A stretch of 64,000 nt of DNA from Gymnothorax reevesii (GCA_029721435.1 CM056583.1:89481620-89545619), one strand, 5' to 3'. Shown: positions 32,899 to 45,590, counted from the stretch's first letter. The notes: generated by a model from the letters alone, not told the origin. A program made the numbers and translations.

Positions 32899-34235
32899 TG
32901 TGTGTGTGTTTGTGTGTCTGCGCACGTATGGGAGAGTACCTGTCCTGTATACCTGTGTTTGAGTGTGTATGTGCTGTGCCAGGTCGTTCCACATGAAGTC
33001 ACCCAGGGCTCCCATGGGCACAGTCATGGATTTTCTTCAGACTTTGCTAGAATGTTGCATTGAGTGCCCAATGAAGACATACCATAATTTCCGATGTATA
33101 AGCCAAAAATTTATCACTAAATTTTGGCCCTAAAAGCGGGGGGTTGGTAAATACTGAGGGGAATCACATTATGAAACAAGAGCTGCACTCGAGTTTTTAA
33201 GTACCTTCACCACATTTTACTGCCAGGTGGCAGAAAACCAAAATCAATCATTTTTTTTCCCCTCCCTGGATATATTCAAAAGCGCCACCAAAAACTGATT
33301 CGTAGACTCCCTGACCTTTGTACAAAATTTCATCAAAACCGGTTAAGTAGTTTCTTAGTTTTGTTCAGAAACACACAGACAGATAACCTCACCTCACTCC
33401 ACCTTAGGTGATGGAGGTAATTAAGAAAACAGTCCTAAACTTTTCAATTTTCTTTTTTTACTACAGAAACTGGAATTGAATGGACTTCACAGGTCAATGC
33501 ACACGGAATGTGTCATAATGCTCGTGGAATGAGTCATTTACTGTGTCATGGGATTATGCAGTGCTGATTGGTCAACTGAACATCTAATCTTTCAGTATTG
33601 CGCGTGGTGCAACTTCAACTTAAACTTGCACAAGAGATTCTATTTCTTGTCTTTGCCAGCCTTTGGAATTTAAGCCAATTCTTTTATACAGGGATATTCC
33701 TTTTTTTTAAAAAATAAATTCAATCTCCGGAAAGGGGGGTTGGCTTATACAGGGGAATCACAAAAAAATCTGTTTCAGCCTTGAAATGAAAGCTAAATAA
33801 GGTCAGGCGACTCTTATCCCAAATCTGATGGTAATTTTGCAATCTACGCAAAAAGTTCTTCTGGAATCACCATTTATGACCCCCTTGCGGTCTTGAAAAA
33901 TATTAGTAATAAGCAAGAAACATATCATTGCAGTACTGATTCATGTAATGGTCATTTTTAATGTTTTGGGTTAAGTTACACATTTTGTGGAGGTTTTGTT
34001 TTTTTTTTTTTTTTTTTTATAAAATTGACATCTCCAATCCCACCCGAATCTGGAACGCCCACTTGAGGAACGATTTACGAGACTTGCACTTTTGCGACTA
34101 CTTGTTGCCAATTTAGGAGAGAGACGGCTCACGGCTCTTCTCCAAAGCATGTGCTCATCAATTACTGCTTCTTTGACACTCATTGGTTGGATCTTTGCAA
34201 GTTCATTCAGAACGAGGGCGGAGGATACCCGAACA
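32899..34235. other. Intergenic with old repeat fragments
   Basis: GT-rich stub (32899-32975). A segment near 33085-33130 (TTTCCGATGTATAAGCC) has an inverted partner around 33735-33765 (GGCTTATACAGGGG), suggesting the ends of an old DNA transposon. The dispersed repeat seen at 7395 has a diverged copy at 33180-33425. No gene. Confidence 0.45.
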
Positions 34236-34239
34236 TGAA

Positions 34240-34500
34240 CAGGCTTAGAATCTTCCTGATGAGCGCCTGTCTGGCCAACAGGAGGCGCTTGAGCAACGAA
34301 CAAAGCAACCAATTCAAATTGGCCTTCCCCGTAGTCCCTTCCCAAATTGTATCCCTGTAGCACAATGGTCAATTGTGCGCTACTCTGAAAAGCCTGCCGA
34401 CCACTGCTGGGTGGTACGACTGGGGCTCGAACCCAGGCCGTGATTGTCACTTTCGCTCCGCTGTGAAGTGCTTTAACCGAAGGAGCTATCCGGCAGCTGC
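34240..34500 (-). mobile_element. tRNA-derived SINE, minus strand
   Basis: On the minus strand the head at about 34500-34420 has an A-box-like TAGCTCCTTCGGTTAAAGC and a perfect B-box GGTTCGAGCCC. The body runs through CTTTTCAGAGTAGCGCA, GGGAAGGGACTAC and GCTCAAGCGCCTCCTGT. The same body, in the other orientation, occurs at 63821-64000. Length is about 260 bp. Confidence 0.8.
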
Positions 34501-35409
34501 ACATTATGTGGTTAAATTTGCAAAAGTACAATATTCCACTGTCATTAGGTGTAGTCCTAAGGCTGTCCAAAATCCTGACAAATTTCAGCATCATGAATTT
34601 TTTCCGAATTTGGGATGGCTCTAGTGAATTACAGGTAACCCTTAGCCCAAAACTGATGCTAGATTTGAAATCAACGTTAAAAGTTTTGCTAGAATCACCA
34701 TTCAGGAGAGTATTACCTTTTTAGGAAAGATTCAAAATCGACCACTGAAAATCGTTGAAAATTCAATGATTGTGGGGACTTGTAAAGTTGCTGTACACTG
34801 CGAGGGTCAAATGACCCAACATACACATTTAAAAGTATCGTTTTTACATCCATCTGATGACGTATGTGGATTTGTGGTAATATCAGCTATTGGTAATGGT
34901 CAAGAGCTTTCTGTAGCCACCAATTAATATCCTGAAGCTTTTACAGGTCTTTGGTAATACTGAACCTTATCTATTCTCAGGATGTGGGTATCCTTCAATT
35001 TTAATGCAACCCATATTTTTGGAAAGCTCTTCATGTGCACTTCTACCAAAATAAATTTCATTATGGAACTAGCCTACCTTCATTAAAAGCTGTTGCGTCA
35101 TTTTCTTCAAATTTCTTCCTAAAATTAAGCCCTTAGAGGGTTTGTTCACAATTCCCAACATTTTCACGAGTACATTTTTTTCAGATACTCTTCCCCCAAA
35201 AATGTACTGTAAAAAATATTGTTTACCTCAATAGTTCCTCTTTTTTAAATGTAAGAAGTGTACACAGATAATCCCGCCCCCACCCCCATGATGGTGAATT
35301 GTGAATGACCCCTTAAGCTGCTTTAGTGATTACCAGTACCATTACAAGAGTCGCTGGTTTCTAAACCACTTGGTGATTCTGTCAAACTCATAATCAGAAA
35401 GAGTGTTCG
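34501..35409. other. Intergenic, nothing recognised
   Basis: No gene, tandem or inverted repeat seen. Confidence 0.45.
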
Positions 35410-35782
35410 GCCTTCCAGATACTGCAGTACGTGGTGCAGAGATGATTAGCAAATGGTTCAGGGGGACGTGACAAATGTCGTCTTTATTCTGGGGCTACTG
35501 AAACTTCCACGTTAGTTCGTGGGGATGCATGAATTTGACATTGACATCCTGATATTCCTCGGATGTATCCAAGACCACTGGCAGCCACCAGGAGCCATCA
35601 TACAGACAGGCTTCATAAAGTCCTGGAGTGAACTGTTCTTTGTCCATCATCTGCGTCCATCATCTGCCCACTGTGAAAGCCACCTTGATTTCAGTGGCCC
35701 CAGAATAAAGATGACATTTGTCATGTCCCCCTGAACCATTTGCTAATCATCTCTGCACCAAGCACTGCAGTATCTGGAAGGC
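35410..35782. repeat. Fold-back (MITE-like) element, arms of about 95 bp
   Basis: The left arm 35410-35505 (CCTTCCAGATACTGCAGTAC ... TGATTAGCAAATGGTTCAGG ... AATGTCGTCTTTATTCTGGG) is the near-exact inverse of 35683-35782. The loop is about 175 bp. No coding content. The TGCAG- and GTCCCC-containing arms show few mismatches. Target duplication not resolved. Confidence 0.85.
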
Positions 35783-37516
35783 AGACTTTTAAAAAACAGA
35801 ACAGCAATCATGCATTCTGGTGTATTTAGGCATAAAATTTCTCATCATTTAATCATGTTAATGAACAGAAAGTGCACATATTTTAGGCACCACTATTTCC
35901 TGTCTTGGCTTTTATTATATGAAACATTATGATCATATTTTAGGACTGGTGTTTTACGCTGTGGCTGATCCCTTCTGCTCTTGTTGCAAATGGAACCTTC
36001 ATTTGCATCCATGCAATAAGAGTAGGGTAAAACACAGGAGAAAAAAGATTTAGACAGAGATACTTTCGCACAAATCCCAGCTGTAGACTTCAGACTAAAT
36101 TAATGGACACTTGTCCAAACTCTTAACTTCAACTTCCAAAATGGCACTCAAGTTTTGAACACATTTACATATACATCTTCATATTTTGATTTGCAGGGGG
36201 GCTTGCATGCAGCTTGTGACAAAGAGAGGCAAACTGTTATTAAAATTCTATTGGAGTAAACGGTTGTTCCCTTCATGGTAATAATTGCTCCGTAGTATGA
36301 AAGAATGCACAGTAATTGAAATCAATGTTTGTTGGTGTTAAGGAATATACGTCATAATGAAAATTGCCTGAATGAAAATGCTTCCAACTTGTTGTCTTCT
36401 CCCTAAAATGAATATACCTTCATGCTAATGATAATCGTTTCGGCGCTAATGATTTTCCCTTTTCTCGTAATGAATAGCAAAAGGTGTACTGAAAAAAACA
36501 CTAGATGTCCCCCATTAATTAAATTACCCACATTAATTAGAGGCAGCTACACCACTCCACTGCTTGAGAAAGGAGCAACTAGACGCAAAGGACGATCAAC
36601 AGAAAGCATGGCCTTATCTTCCACAAAAGGCTCAGTCATACGTCAATTTCCATCCTTTTTTAACTAAAGTATCAATCTAGGCGTAACATAAATTAAAAAC
36701 GGACAAGATCTTACAAGTACCAGGCAATGCGTCATTAGTCTTCTTGATATCCATGCATTGTTTGTGTTTGTCGCTATTCACGTGGCCTGCAGTAGTTCAC
36801 TGCAGCATAGTTTGCAGCTTGCAATGCCTTTTCTGTTCAACTTTTCAAATAAAGCTCCATATGATGTTCCATCTTCAGCCTTTTTCTCCAACCAGTCCCA
36901 CTGCCATTCGTTTTCAATCCCAGCGTCGATCTTCGTAACGTCAAATTTGTGATGAACAGCCACCAACAGACAACCAAATCCAGGAGTTATCATTTCATTT
37001 CAGTGAACCACGATAGCAGCAGCAGCGACGATGACATTGTTTATATGTATCTGAACATTAACTTTAGCCTTATGGTCTACTTTTGCACTGATAGTCATCT
37101 CTGTAGCCACCAAATGTTTTCCTAATTGATGTCCAGACCTGCAGGCTGTTTCAATAAACTTAATTTGTCCAACCGAGTCGGGTCACATCCAAAATATAAA
37201 ACGTCTAAGTAAAACAAAAGTAGGATGTACAACCAAGGTCGAATGCAGACGGACTGTCTGGTTGAAGCGGTGTCATAATTTCCACCTCAGCAACGCACAG
37301 CTTTGTGATTTGATGCTCAAATATTCAAAATACGTAAACGTTAATTGAAAAAACAACTCTGATTTGGATCTCTAACTACTATGAAATGATAAACTAACTG
37401 CACGCATAGTGATATTACGTTGAATTTGTCTCAATTGAATACAAGCTATCTGGCAAATCAAAAGCAGCCCTCGCTGTGCATTCTGTACCAATCGAGTTGC
37501 AACATGCCAAAGCTGT

Positions 37517-37518
<2 letters not shown>
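35783..37518. other. Intergenic AT-rich DNA, nothing recognised
   Basis: No convincing exon or repeat. A short CAG/GCA run lies near 37017-37027. Confidence 0.45.

Positions 37519-37551
<33 letters not shown>
37519..37551. repeat. (ATT)n microsatellite, about 11 units
   Basis: Uninterrupted TTA/ATT triplets. Poly-Ile and poly-Asn frames over it are artefacts. Confidence 0.95.
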
Positions 37552-37552
<1 letters not shown>

Positions 37553-38706
37553 GCTCCTGCTGCGAGTTTTTTACTAGAGGCCTCAATGAAATGTTGATAT
37601 ATGGTGAACACTATAGCTTTCGGACCTCTTTTTGTAACTATCAATTTGTGAAGGGGATGTACTGGTATAGGGTGCTAACATTGTGCACCGGGTGCCTTGA
37701 GAGCTCCCTGTAATTGTAAGTAAAAGAAAAATGATGTGGCCTGCTGATTAAAATTATTCTTAATGTCCTGAAAGGAACACAGCCCATCTGAATCATAAAT
37801 ATCGCCCAGAGACCTTTGTTTGCCCACTGAAAAAAATTAATAGGTCTCCCCCCTAGCCTTTGTTAAAAATTGGGGAATGGAGATGCCATTTTCAGGAGAA
37901 ATTACAAAACATTTCTAGTGAGCGGTAGACCTGCATCAGTTGGGTTATAATGGGCCCAAACCGTAATTGACACTGTCATAAAACATCTGCCAAAGACCAA
38001 TGGTGCACCATCCTTTCCTCCCATGTACGCCATGAAACATTTGCTTGTGAATCAAACCACGTGACCAGAAGTCTAATTCTACTGGCTGGTGTGATTTGAA
38101 AGTCATGGCGTTTTGATTTTATTCACAATTAACACTTTGTCACTCCTTTGCCACCCCTTAACACTCCGGGAAAATTTGCCTAAAATGCCTATCAAAAGCG
38201 TACCCAAAGTAAATTGAACGCTGTTCTTGAACTGTTTGAACTATATGGATGGTTATGGTCTCGTTTGAAAGGAAACACTCTGAAGTTTTCCCCCCAGGAA
38301 GAATCACTCTAAGTGCTGCTGTCATTGAGTAATCCAAGCTGGAACACACTGAAGTAGAAGGTTTTTACTCTCGCCTGCAGATGAGAGCAGCTGGGACTTA
38401 TTAGCTGAAAAACACAATGGGACCACAGCATGAAGCCTTACTGGGTCCCAGTTCAAATTTGATAACAGTCCTATAGAAAATGGGCATTTTACACACATTT
38501 TTCTAAGCCCATGTCTAGGGGTTTCCAAAAATGGCCATTTGGAGACCCCAAAAGGACCCTTGGATAACCATGGTCACATACCGAGGATAAAAGGGCATGA
38601 CTCTTGAACGCTTCGACGTACAGTCATCATGTTGGGCTCTAATGAAAGGTGACATTTAGAGGAATCCAATCCCATATCCAGATTCACTATCAATATTGCT
38701 AAAAAA
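37552..38706. other. Intergenic, nothing recognised
   Basis: No gene or clear repeat seen. Confidence 0.45.
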
Positions 38707-39062
38707 AGTTACTGAAGCATAAACTCAAATTTGTGCACATAAGTCAAAACGAGTGCCATTATGTAAAAAAATGCTTTTTTTATATGAAATGTAAACAAAC
38801 AAATAACCTTTACACAGCAAACTCACAGCAAACTATTTACAATATATGGTAAATTAAAAAAAAATTAAAAGTTACTGAAGCATAAACTCAAAATTGAGCA
38901 TATAAAAGTCAAAACAAGTGCCTTTATGTAAAAAAATGCCTTTTTATATGAAATGTAAACAAACAACCTTTCCATAGCAAACTATTAACAATATCTGATA
39001 AATAAAAAATGTAAAAAATTAAAAGGTTACTGAGGCATAAACTCAAATTTGTGCATATTAAC
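38707..39062 (+). repeat. Tandem repeat with unit of about 155-163 bp, 2.2 copies
   Basis: Units start at 38707, 38870 and 39025, each with GTTACTGAAGCATAAACTCA or a close variant. They share internal AAGTCAAAAC-AGTGCC, TTTATATGAAATGTAAACAA and CAATATNTGRTAAAT blocks. Spacing shortens from 163 to 155 bp. Non-coding satellite-like array. Confidence 0.88.
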
Positions 39063-40384
39063 CCCAAGGGGAGGAGATTCTGACTTTGTGCTTTTACATA
39101 TATCCAAAGCAAAGGAGAGATTCCTTTGTCTTTGTTCTTGCCTGTAACGAAGACCCTATGTGGCACATTGTAAAATGGATCCTATTTACTTACTTTGTCT
39201 CACTCTGATTTCTTACAGGGATGAAAATTAAAATTCCCACAACAACCAACGCCGGCGAAAAAACCTTCCACCTTCGGTGACCGAGGTAATAATGCGTAAT
39301 GTAATGTTGTTATAATAATAATAATAATAATAAATATAAATGTATATTATTATATTATGAAATATAAGTTATAATTTGATTCTTACTTGTCAAGAGTAAT
39401 ATCATCTCCTCCAAGAAACATTTCCTCTGCTACGGGGCCATCACGGTTTTTGAGTTATCACTTGCACGCCGAGTGCACAGCTCTGCCACTTCTGAACTGA
39501 AAATGATTATTTTCGCAACCTTTTCGCTATTTTTTCTTTCAAACTCCATAAACAACCATCAAACATTCGCTGGAAATCTCTCTCTGCCTCGCTCTGTTTT
39601 GCCGAACGCGCAGCACGCATTTCGCACAGCTGAGCCATATTCTGTACTTTCTCTTTCGCAAGCGATAGGCAGCGTCAGCTTTGTAGCTACCCCAACAAGA
39701 AATACAGTATATCAGCGTTTGCAGAATTTTGTTGGCTTTACAATGCAACAATCGTCGTCTCGATTGGTTGCTGGTTGCTCGGGCTACACGCAAAAAAAGG
39801 AGGAATGAGGCACTCATTGGCTATAGCAGGCTGTGGGCAGGGCAGGGAAGATCGTAACTGGTCGAGTGAGATGTCAATCGAAAGGTTAGAGTGCAGACTC
39901 CATTTTCACGCAAATGGCTTTGTACTGTTTTTATCTGCGTGCAGCGAACTTTGTGGATTTCCACCGACTCATTTCAAACGATGCAGCAGCTGTTCATGGA
40001 TATTTACCGGTATAATAGTGTGTTTTGGACTAAAAACTTAACTTGGTTGGATGTACTGGAACTTCGTGGATGTAACAAGACCATGTTTGAGGGGATATGT
40101 TGGACTGGAGGAGTGCTCGGACGCATCATTGGTGAGTTACATCAGTTTTGTAACTGTTTGTTTGTTTGTTTGTTTGTGGTCTGACATAGGCGTTGATTAA
40201 AGCTGCTGTGATGATTATACTTTGAAATGGTTGGCATTATTCGAATCTCAAGAATAGCTTTCCTACGATATGTGGCATGAGTATCTCAGTTGCATACAAG
40301 CTGTGTAAATGACATGTTTTTAACTTCCCTGACGGCCCGAATACGGGCTGTCGGAGTGGCAACGGGTTAACTAAATTGGGGTTG
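39063..40384. other. Intergenic, nothing recognised
   Basis: A short TAA microsatellite lies near 39313-39333. No exon is supported. Frames at 39473-40184 show no family resemblance. Confidence 0.45.
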
Positions 40385-40552
40385 TATATGCATGAGTTTG
40401 AGAGAGTGTTTGTGTAAGAATATGCTTGTGAGAGTGAATATGTGTGTATATGTGTAAGGTAGAGTGAGCGTGTGTGGGGATGGGAGTTAGTGTGAATGTG
40501 AGTGTATAACAGTGTGTATGTGGGGAGGAGCGAGAGTGTGTGGGAGTGAATG
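40385..40552. repeat. GT-rich diverged simple sequence
   Basis: GTGTGAGAGTGTG-type degenerate repeat. His/Thr-rich minus-strand frames are artefacts. Confidence 0.8.
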
Positions 40553-40554
40553 TA

Positions 40555-41345
40555 CATTGCTGTGAAAAAGTATTTGCCCCCTTTCCTATTTCTTCTATGT
40601 TTTGCTTATTAGTCGTGTTTAAATGTTTCAGATGAGCAACTAAATATAATATAAGACAATGTGAGTAAACACACAATGAAGCTTTTAAAAGGCTATTTCA
40701 TTTATTGAAGGCAAACAGTTATTGAAAACTTGTATCACTCATGCTTAAATAAAATTACCCCGTGAACAGAATTACTGGTTTTGCCATCCTCGGCAGCAAT
40801 AACAGCACACTGCAGTCAAATGTTTGTGATAACTGGCACTGCGTCTTTTGCATCGCTGAGGAGGATTTTTGGCCTACTCTTCTTGGCAGCATTTTTTCAT
40901 TTAGCCACATTAGAGGGTTTTCAAGCTTGAACTGCCAGTTTAACGCTCTGCCTCAGTATCTCAATCAGACTCAAGTCAGGACTTTGACTAGGCCACTGTA
41001 AAACCTTCATTGTGTTTCTTTTGTGCCATTCGAAGGTGGACCCGCTCGTGTGTTTTGGATTTGGATTTTATTGTCCTGCTGCATAAGCCAACTGCGCTTG
41101 AGCTTTCGGTTGTAAACTGATGGCTCAACATTGCCCTCCAGGATTTTCTAAGGCAGAGCTGAATTCATGTTTCCGTCATTTACAGTATGGCAAGTGGCCC
41201 AGGTATTGAAGCAGCCCCAGGTCATCACAGTACCATTACCAAGTTTGACTGTTGGTATTATGTTCTTATTGCGGGATGCTGTGTTAGCTGTAGGGCTGAT
41301 GTAATGGGACCCGTGAATTCCAGAGAGATCCACTTACATCTCCTC
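40555..41345 (-). mobile_element. Truncated Tc1/mariner-type element remnant
   Basis: The left end, CATTGCTGTGAAAAAGTATT after TA (40553-40554), is a familiar fish DNA-transposon terminus. The minus strand retains TVMTWGCFN (about 41240-41265), the GGG/S-VMxWGCF block of Tc1-type transposases, and CHTVNDGNMN after it. No matching right inverted repeat was found, so the copy is truncated near 41345. All frames are broken. Confidence 0.65.
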
Positions 41346-41933
41346 AATCCTGAGCATATTATCCAAAAAATCATTGTCCAAAACATTGCGTGATGAGTGA
41401 CGAGAACAGCCCAACTGGGCTCGCCATTATCCTACTGCTAAAGTGATCCTAATTTTTTAGATACTCAAGGACTAAATGGTATCTAGGACTAAATCAAGCC
41501 TGGGCTTTGACTCCTTTAAAAAAAAAAAAAAAAAAAATTAAAGAGTTTCCACTCCAACAATATGGCAGTAGCATATTAAGCAGTAGCATTCTGAGATGCA
41601 CGCCAGGGGCAGTCACAGGAAACTGTTCCTCGATAATTTTTACATCAAATGACCCCAGCGCATGGGACCTTGCAGGAAATGGGCACAAGTGGTGTATAAT
41701 TCATCAAACACCAGCTTGGTGACGGCACATGAAGAAGAAGAATTTACCCTACTGCTGCCAATAAATTACCAGTTTTATTGCAAATTTGTCTCTGCGTTTG
41801 ATTCTTGGTCTGGACCATAACAGAATGTAAGTCAATGCAATGTCTTCACACCTATAGCTTGCACAGTATGTGTTTGTGTGTGAAAGAGTGTGTTTTGAGG
41901 GGTTATAGTGGATGAGAGTGTGTAAGTACTTTG

Positions 41934-41937
<4 letters not shown>
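41346..41937. other. Intergenic, nothing recognised
   Basis: Poly-A at 41518-41537, otherwise featureless. Confidence 0.45.
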
Positions 41938-41988
<51 letters not shown>

Positions 41989-42760
41989 AAGTTTGAAGGT
42001 GTTTTTGTATGAATGTATATGTGGAAAAATGAGTGTGAGAGCACTAGTATGAGTGAATGTGTGTGTGAGAGTGTGTTGGTGCACATATTTGAGTGTGGGA
42101 ATGTCTGTGTGAAAATGTAAGTAGGAATGAATGCTTATGAGAGTGTGCATGCTTGTGTGAGTGAGTGAGAGAGAGAGAGAGAGTTAGTGTGTGTGATTTA
42201 GGGTATACATGAGTGAGCCTGTGTGTGTATGAGTGTTTGTGAGGTGTTTTATGTGAGAGTATGAGTGTGTTTTTTAGCGTGCATAGAAGAGTGAGTGAGC
42301 ATGTTAGTCAGTGTGTTTGAGAAACTGGATGAGTGTGCAAGTGTTTGAATGATTGAGTGCGTGTGTATGTGTGTGAAACTGCATATATAGATGCTTCGAG
42401 TGAGTGTGTGAGGGTGGATGTGGGAAAATATGAATGAGTGAGCAAATGCTTGGCAGTGAGTGTGCGCATGAGAGTGTGCGCATGAGAGGGTGTACATGAG
42501 AGTGTGTTCCTCTATATGACTGCTTGAGTGTATGAGAATGAGTGTTTGCATGAGGGTGTGTTAGTTTAATTTTGTGTGGTATTAGTGTGTGTGTGTGTGT
42601 GTGTGTGTATTTGTGCACGAGTGTATGGATTAGTCAGCATGTGGTGGAGTGTGTGCATTAGTGAGTGTGTGGGTGGGCCTGTGACACAGAGAGTGGGAGT
42701 ACGTATGTCAGTGTTTAACTGGGAGAGTGTGTATAAGTGTAAGCGGGAGTTGGGTGGTTA
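41938..42760. repeat. GT microsatellite and long diverged GTGAGTG region
   Basis: A pure (GT)n of about 23 units at 41938-41984, then 700 bp of GAGTGTGTGAG-like degenerate repeat, and a second short (GT)n near 42585-42608. Not coding. Confidence 0.9.
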
Positions 42761-42863
42761 ACAAAGTTGAAATTTGTTTGTCAAATTTGTAACGACCAAA
42801 ATAAATTCAGCCTATTTGAGGCTCCTTTAACACCTAAAATTTCCTGCTATTTTGATCTTATTA

Positions 42864-44470
42864 CAAAACCCAAAACCAGTGAAGTTGGCACGTTATGTAA
42901 ATCGTAGATAAAAACAGAATACAATGACTTGCAAATCCTTTTCAACTTATATTCAATTGAATACACTGCAAAGACGAGATGTTTAATGTTCAAACTGAGA
43001 AACTTTTTTTTTTTTTGCAGATAATCATTAACTTAGAATTTAAAGGCAGCAACACATTGCAAAAAAGTTGGCACAGGGGCCTTTTTACCACTGTGTTACA
43101 TCGCCTTTCCTTTTAACGACACTCAGTAAACGTTTGGGAACTGAGGAGACCAATTTTTGAAGCTTTTCAGGTGGAACTCTTTCCCATTCTTGCTTGATGT
43201 ACAGCTTAAGTTGTTCAACAGTCCGGGGTCTTTGTTGTTGTATTTTACATTTCTTAATGTGCCACACATTTTCAATGGGAGACAGGTCTGGACTACAGGC
43301 AGGCCAGTCTAGTACCCGCATTCTTTTACTGCGGAGCCATGCTGTTGTAACACGTGCAGAATGTGGCTTGGCATTGTCTTGCTGAAATAAGCAGGGGCGT
43401 CCATGAAAAAGACGATGCTTGGATGGCAACATATGTTGCTCCAAAACCTGTATGTACCTTTCAGCATTAATGGTGCCTTCACATATGTGTAAGTTGCCCA
43501 TGCCCTGGGCACTAATACACCCCCATACCATCACAGATGCTGGCTTTTGAACTTTGCGCCTATAACAGTCCGGATGGTTCTTTTCCTCTTTGGTCCGGAG
43601 GACACGACGTCCACAGTTTCAAAAAACAATTTGAAATGTGGACTCCTCAGACCACAGAACACTTTTACACTTTGCGTCAATCCATCTTCGATGAGCTTGG
43701 GCCCAGCGAAGCCGGCGGCGTTTCTGGGTGCTGTTGATAAATGGCTTTCGCTTTGCATTGTAGAGTTTTAACTTGCACTTGCAGATGTAGCGACGAACTG
43801 TAGTTACTGACAGTGGTTTTCTGAAGTGTTCCTGAGCCCATGTGGTGATGTCCTTTACACACTGATGTCGGTTTTTGATGCAGTACCGCCTGAGGGATCA
43901 AAGGTCACGGGCATTCAATGTTGGTTTTCGGCCTTGTCGCTTACGTGCAGTGATTTCTCCAGATTTTCTGAACCTTTTTACGATATTACGGACCGTAGAT
44001 GATGAAATCCCTAAATTTCTTGCAATAGCTCGTTGAGGAATGTTGTTTTTAAACTGTTCGACAATCAGCTCACGCATTTGTTCACTAAGTGGTGACCCTC
44101 GCCCCATCCTTGTTTGTGAATGACTGAGCATTTCAGGGAAGCTGCTTTTATACCCAATCATGGCACCCACCTGTTCCCAATTAGCCCGTTCACCTGTGGG
44201 ATGTTCCAAATAAGTGTTTGACGAGCATTCCTCAACTCTCTCAGTCTTTTTTGCCACTTGTGCCAGCTTTTTTGAAACATGTTGCAGGCATCAAATTCCA
44301 AATGAGCTAATATTTGCAAAAAATTACAAAGTTTACCTGTTCGAACATTAAGTGACTTGTCTTTGCAGTGTATCCAATTGGATATAGGTTGAAAAGGATT
44401 TGCAAATCATTGTATTCTGTTTTTATTTATGATTTACACAACGTGCCAACTTCACTGGTTTTGGGGTTTG
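42864..44470 (-). mobile_element. Tc1-like transposon, near full length, transposase frameshifted
   Basis: The ends CAAAACCCAAAACCAGTGAA and TTCACTGGTTTTGGGGTTTG are inverse copies, flanked by TA at 42862-42863 and 44471-44472. Inverted repeats extend roughly 200-220 bp inward with moderate divergence. The minus strand carries the transposase in three frames. The N-terminal helix-turn-helix part is at 43898-44257 (QRAIARNLGISSSTVRNIVK, KRQGRKP hook). A broken middle at 43531-43897 follows. The C-terminal half at 43085-43534 has MMVWGCIS, FQQDNAKPH (second Asp) and SPDLSPIENVW (Glu). The first catalytic position reads SEES (GAG) instead of SDES. At least two frameshifts make it inactive. Confidence 0.88.
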
Positions 44471-44682
44471 TAAAACAGTGGGAAAACGAACTCATCAGAG
44501 GCCCTTTATCCAACTTTCATGAAATTCAGTGACACAATCTCCTCACCAGCTTGGTTATCAAAGGAATTTTGATCCATTGATCCATTTCAAAAGGTAGTCG
44601 GAAATCAAATTTTATGGCCGTTAATGACTCTTTGGCTAATATTCTGTGATGCTAAGTTTCAATTGTAATATTATCCAATTAT

Positions 44683-45590
44683 CGTGTTATCCAATTATCG
44701 TAATTGGCAACTGAAGACACGGTTTCTCTCCATATGCGATCTAACAGTGATTAAATCATGGGCAAAATTCAGCACAGTTGCAGAACAAGAACAGAGAATT
44801 GGGTTGCACAAAACATCCGTTTAAAACAATTATTAGTCCTAACCTGTTCTCAGTCATTTTCATAATTAACAGAAGGTTCAGTCTGAGAGCGCTCCACACT
44901 TAACAGGTGCGGCTTGTTCTCCCCGATTAGGTGAGACGACAATCATTCATCTGGATGCGTATTTGCAGTATTTAAATTAATGTTATTCAAAACTGCATAC
45001 CTGTCGACTCTCACGCAAATAGCTGGAGCCGCACGCTATTTATAGCCTATTGAACTGCCGAGTGCCACTTTTTTTTTTTTTAATCAACCCACACAATACT
45101 GAGAGTGAAAGTCCGCGTTTCATTGGAGCATGGACCAGTTCAATCAATGCGAAGCATTGGCCTATTAATAGGTAAACTAGAAAAGCACTCAGTGCAGACC
45201 TCCGCCAGGGGGCAGTAAAACCCGAAAGCATGGCGATTGAAACTCCGGCCCATTGGAAAGACTTGAAATCTTTGACTTTGGCATATATCTCAGCTGTACT
45301 TTGGCCTAGATATGCCAAAATTTAATCACCTGTTCCTTGACTTAATACCCACCTTCTCTGAAAATTTCATCAAAATCGGTGCATTATTTTTTGAGTTATC
45401 TTGCTAAGTAACAAACAAACAAACAAAAACAAGCAAACAAACAGACAAACGCTGCCTAAAACATAACCTCCTTAGTGGAGGTAATTATTTGCTATACCAA
45501 ATTTAACCCATGATTTCATCATTGTTAGATCGCATATGGAGAGAAACTGTGTCTTCAGTTGCCAAATAAGATAATTGGAAAACGCGTCAA
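44683..45590. repeat. Fold-back element with inserted repeats
   Basis: The left arm 44683-44775 (AACTGAAGACACGGTTTCTC, then CATATGCGATCTAACA, then AAATCATGGGC) is the inverse of 45500-45590. The interior holds a piece resembling the hAT-type MITE family (about 44840-45020, ACCTGTCGACTCTC) and the dispersed repeat at 45187-45490. I infer an old MITE with later insertions. Ends not resolved. Confidence 0.75.
45187..45490. repeat. Dispersed repeat, second copy
   Basis: Begins GCACTCAGTGCAGACCTCCG and ends ACATAACCTCCTTAGTGGAG. It matches the outline of the copy at 7395-7680. It includes a run of AAAC/AAAG units (45411-45450). Confidence 0.65.

Noticed and set aside
34360..34500. Candidate functional tRNA gene because of the B-box GGTTCGAGCCC
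   Set aside because: No intact cloverleaf, and a second copy with the same non-tRNA body exists at 63821-64000. It is a tRNA-derived SINE.
36422..36667. 81-codon frame with a hydrophobic start
   Set aside because: No family resemblance, no promoter or splice support.
39473..40184. Overlapping frames that could be a small gene with a GT donor near 40130
   Set aside because: No homology that I recognise and no acceptor/donor chain. Not supported without transcripts.
41749..42618. His/Thr-rich minus-strand frames
   Set aside because: Same GT-repeat artefact.
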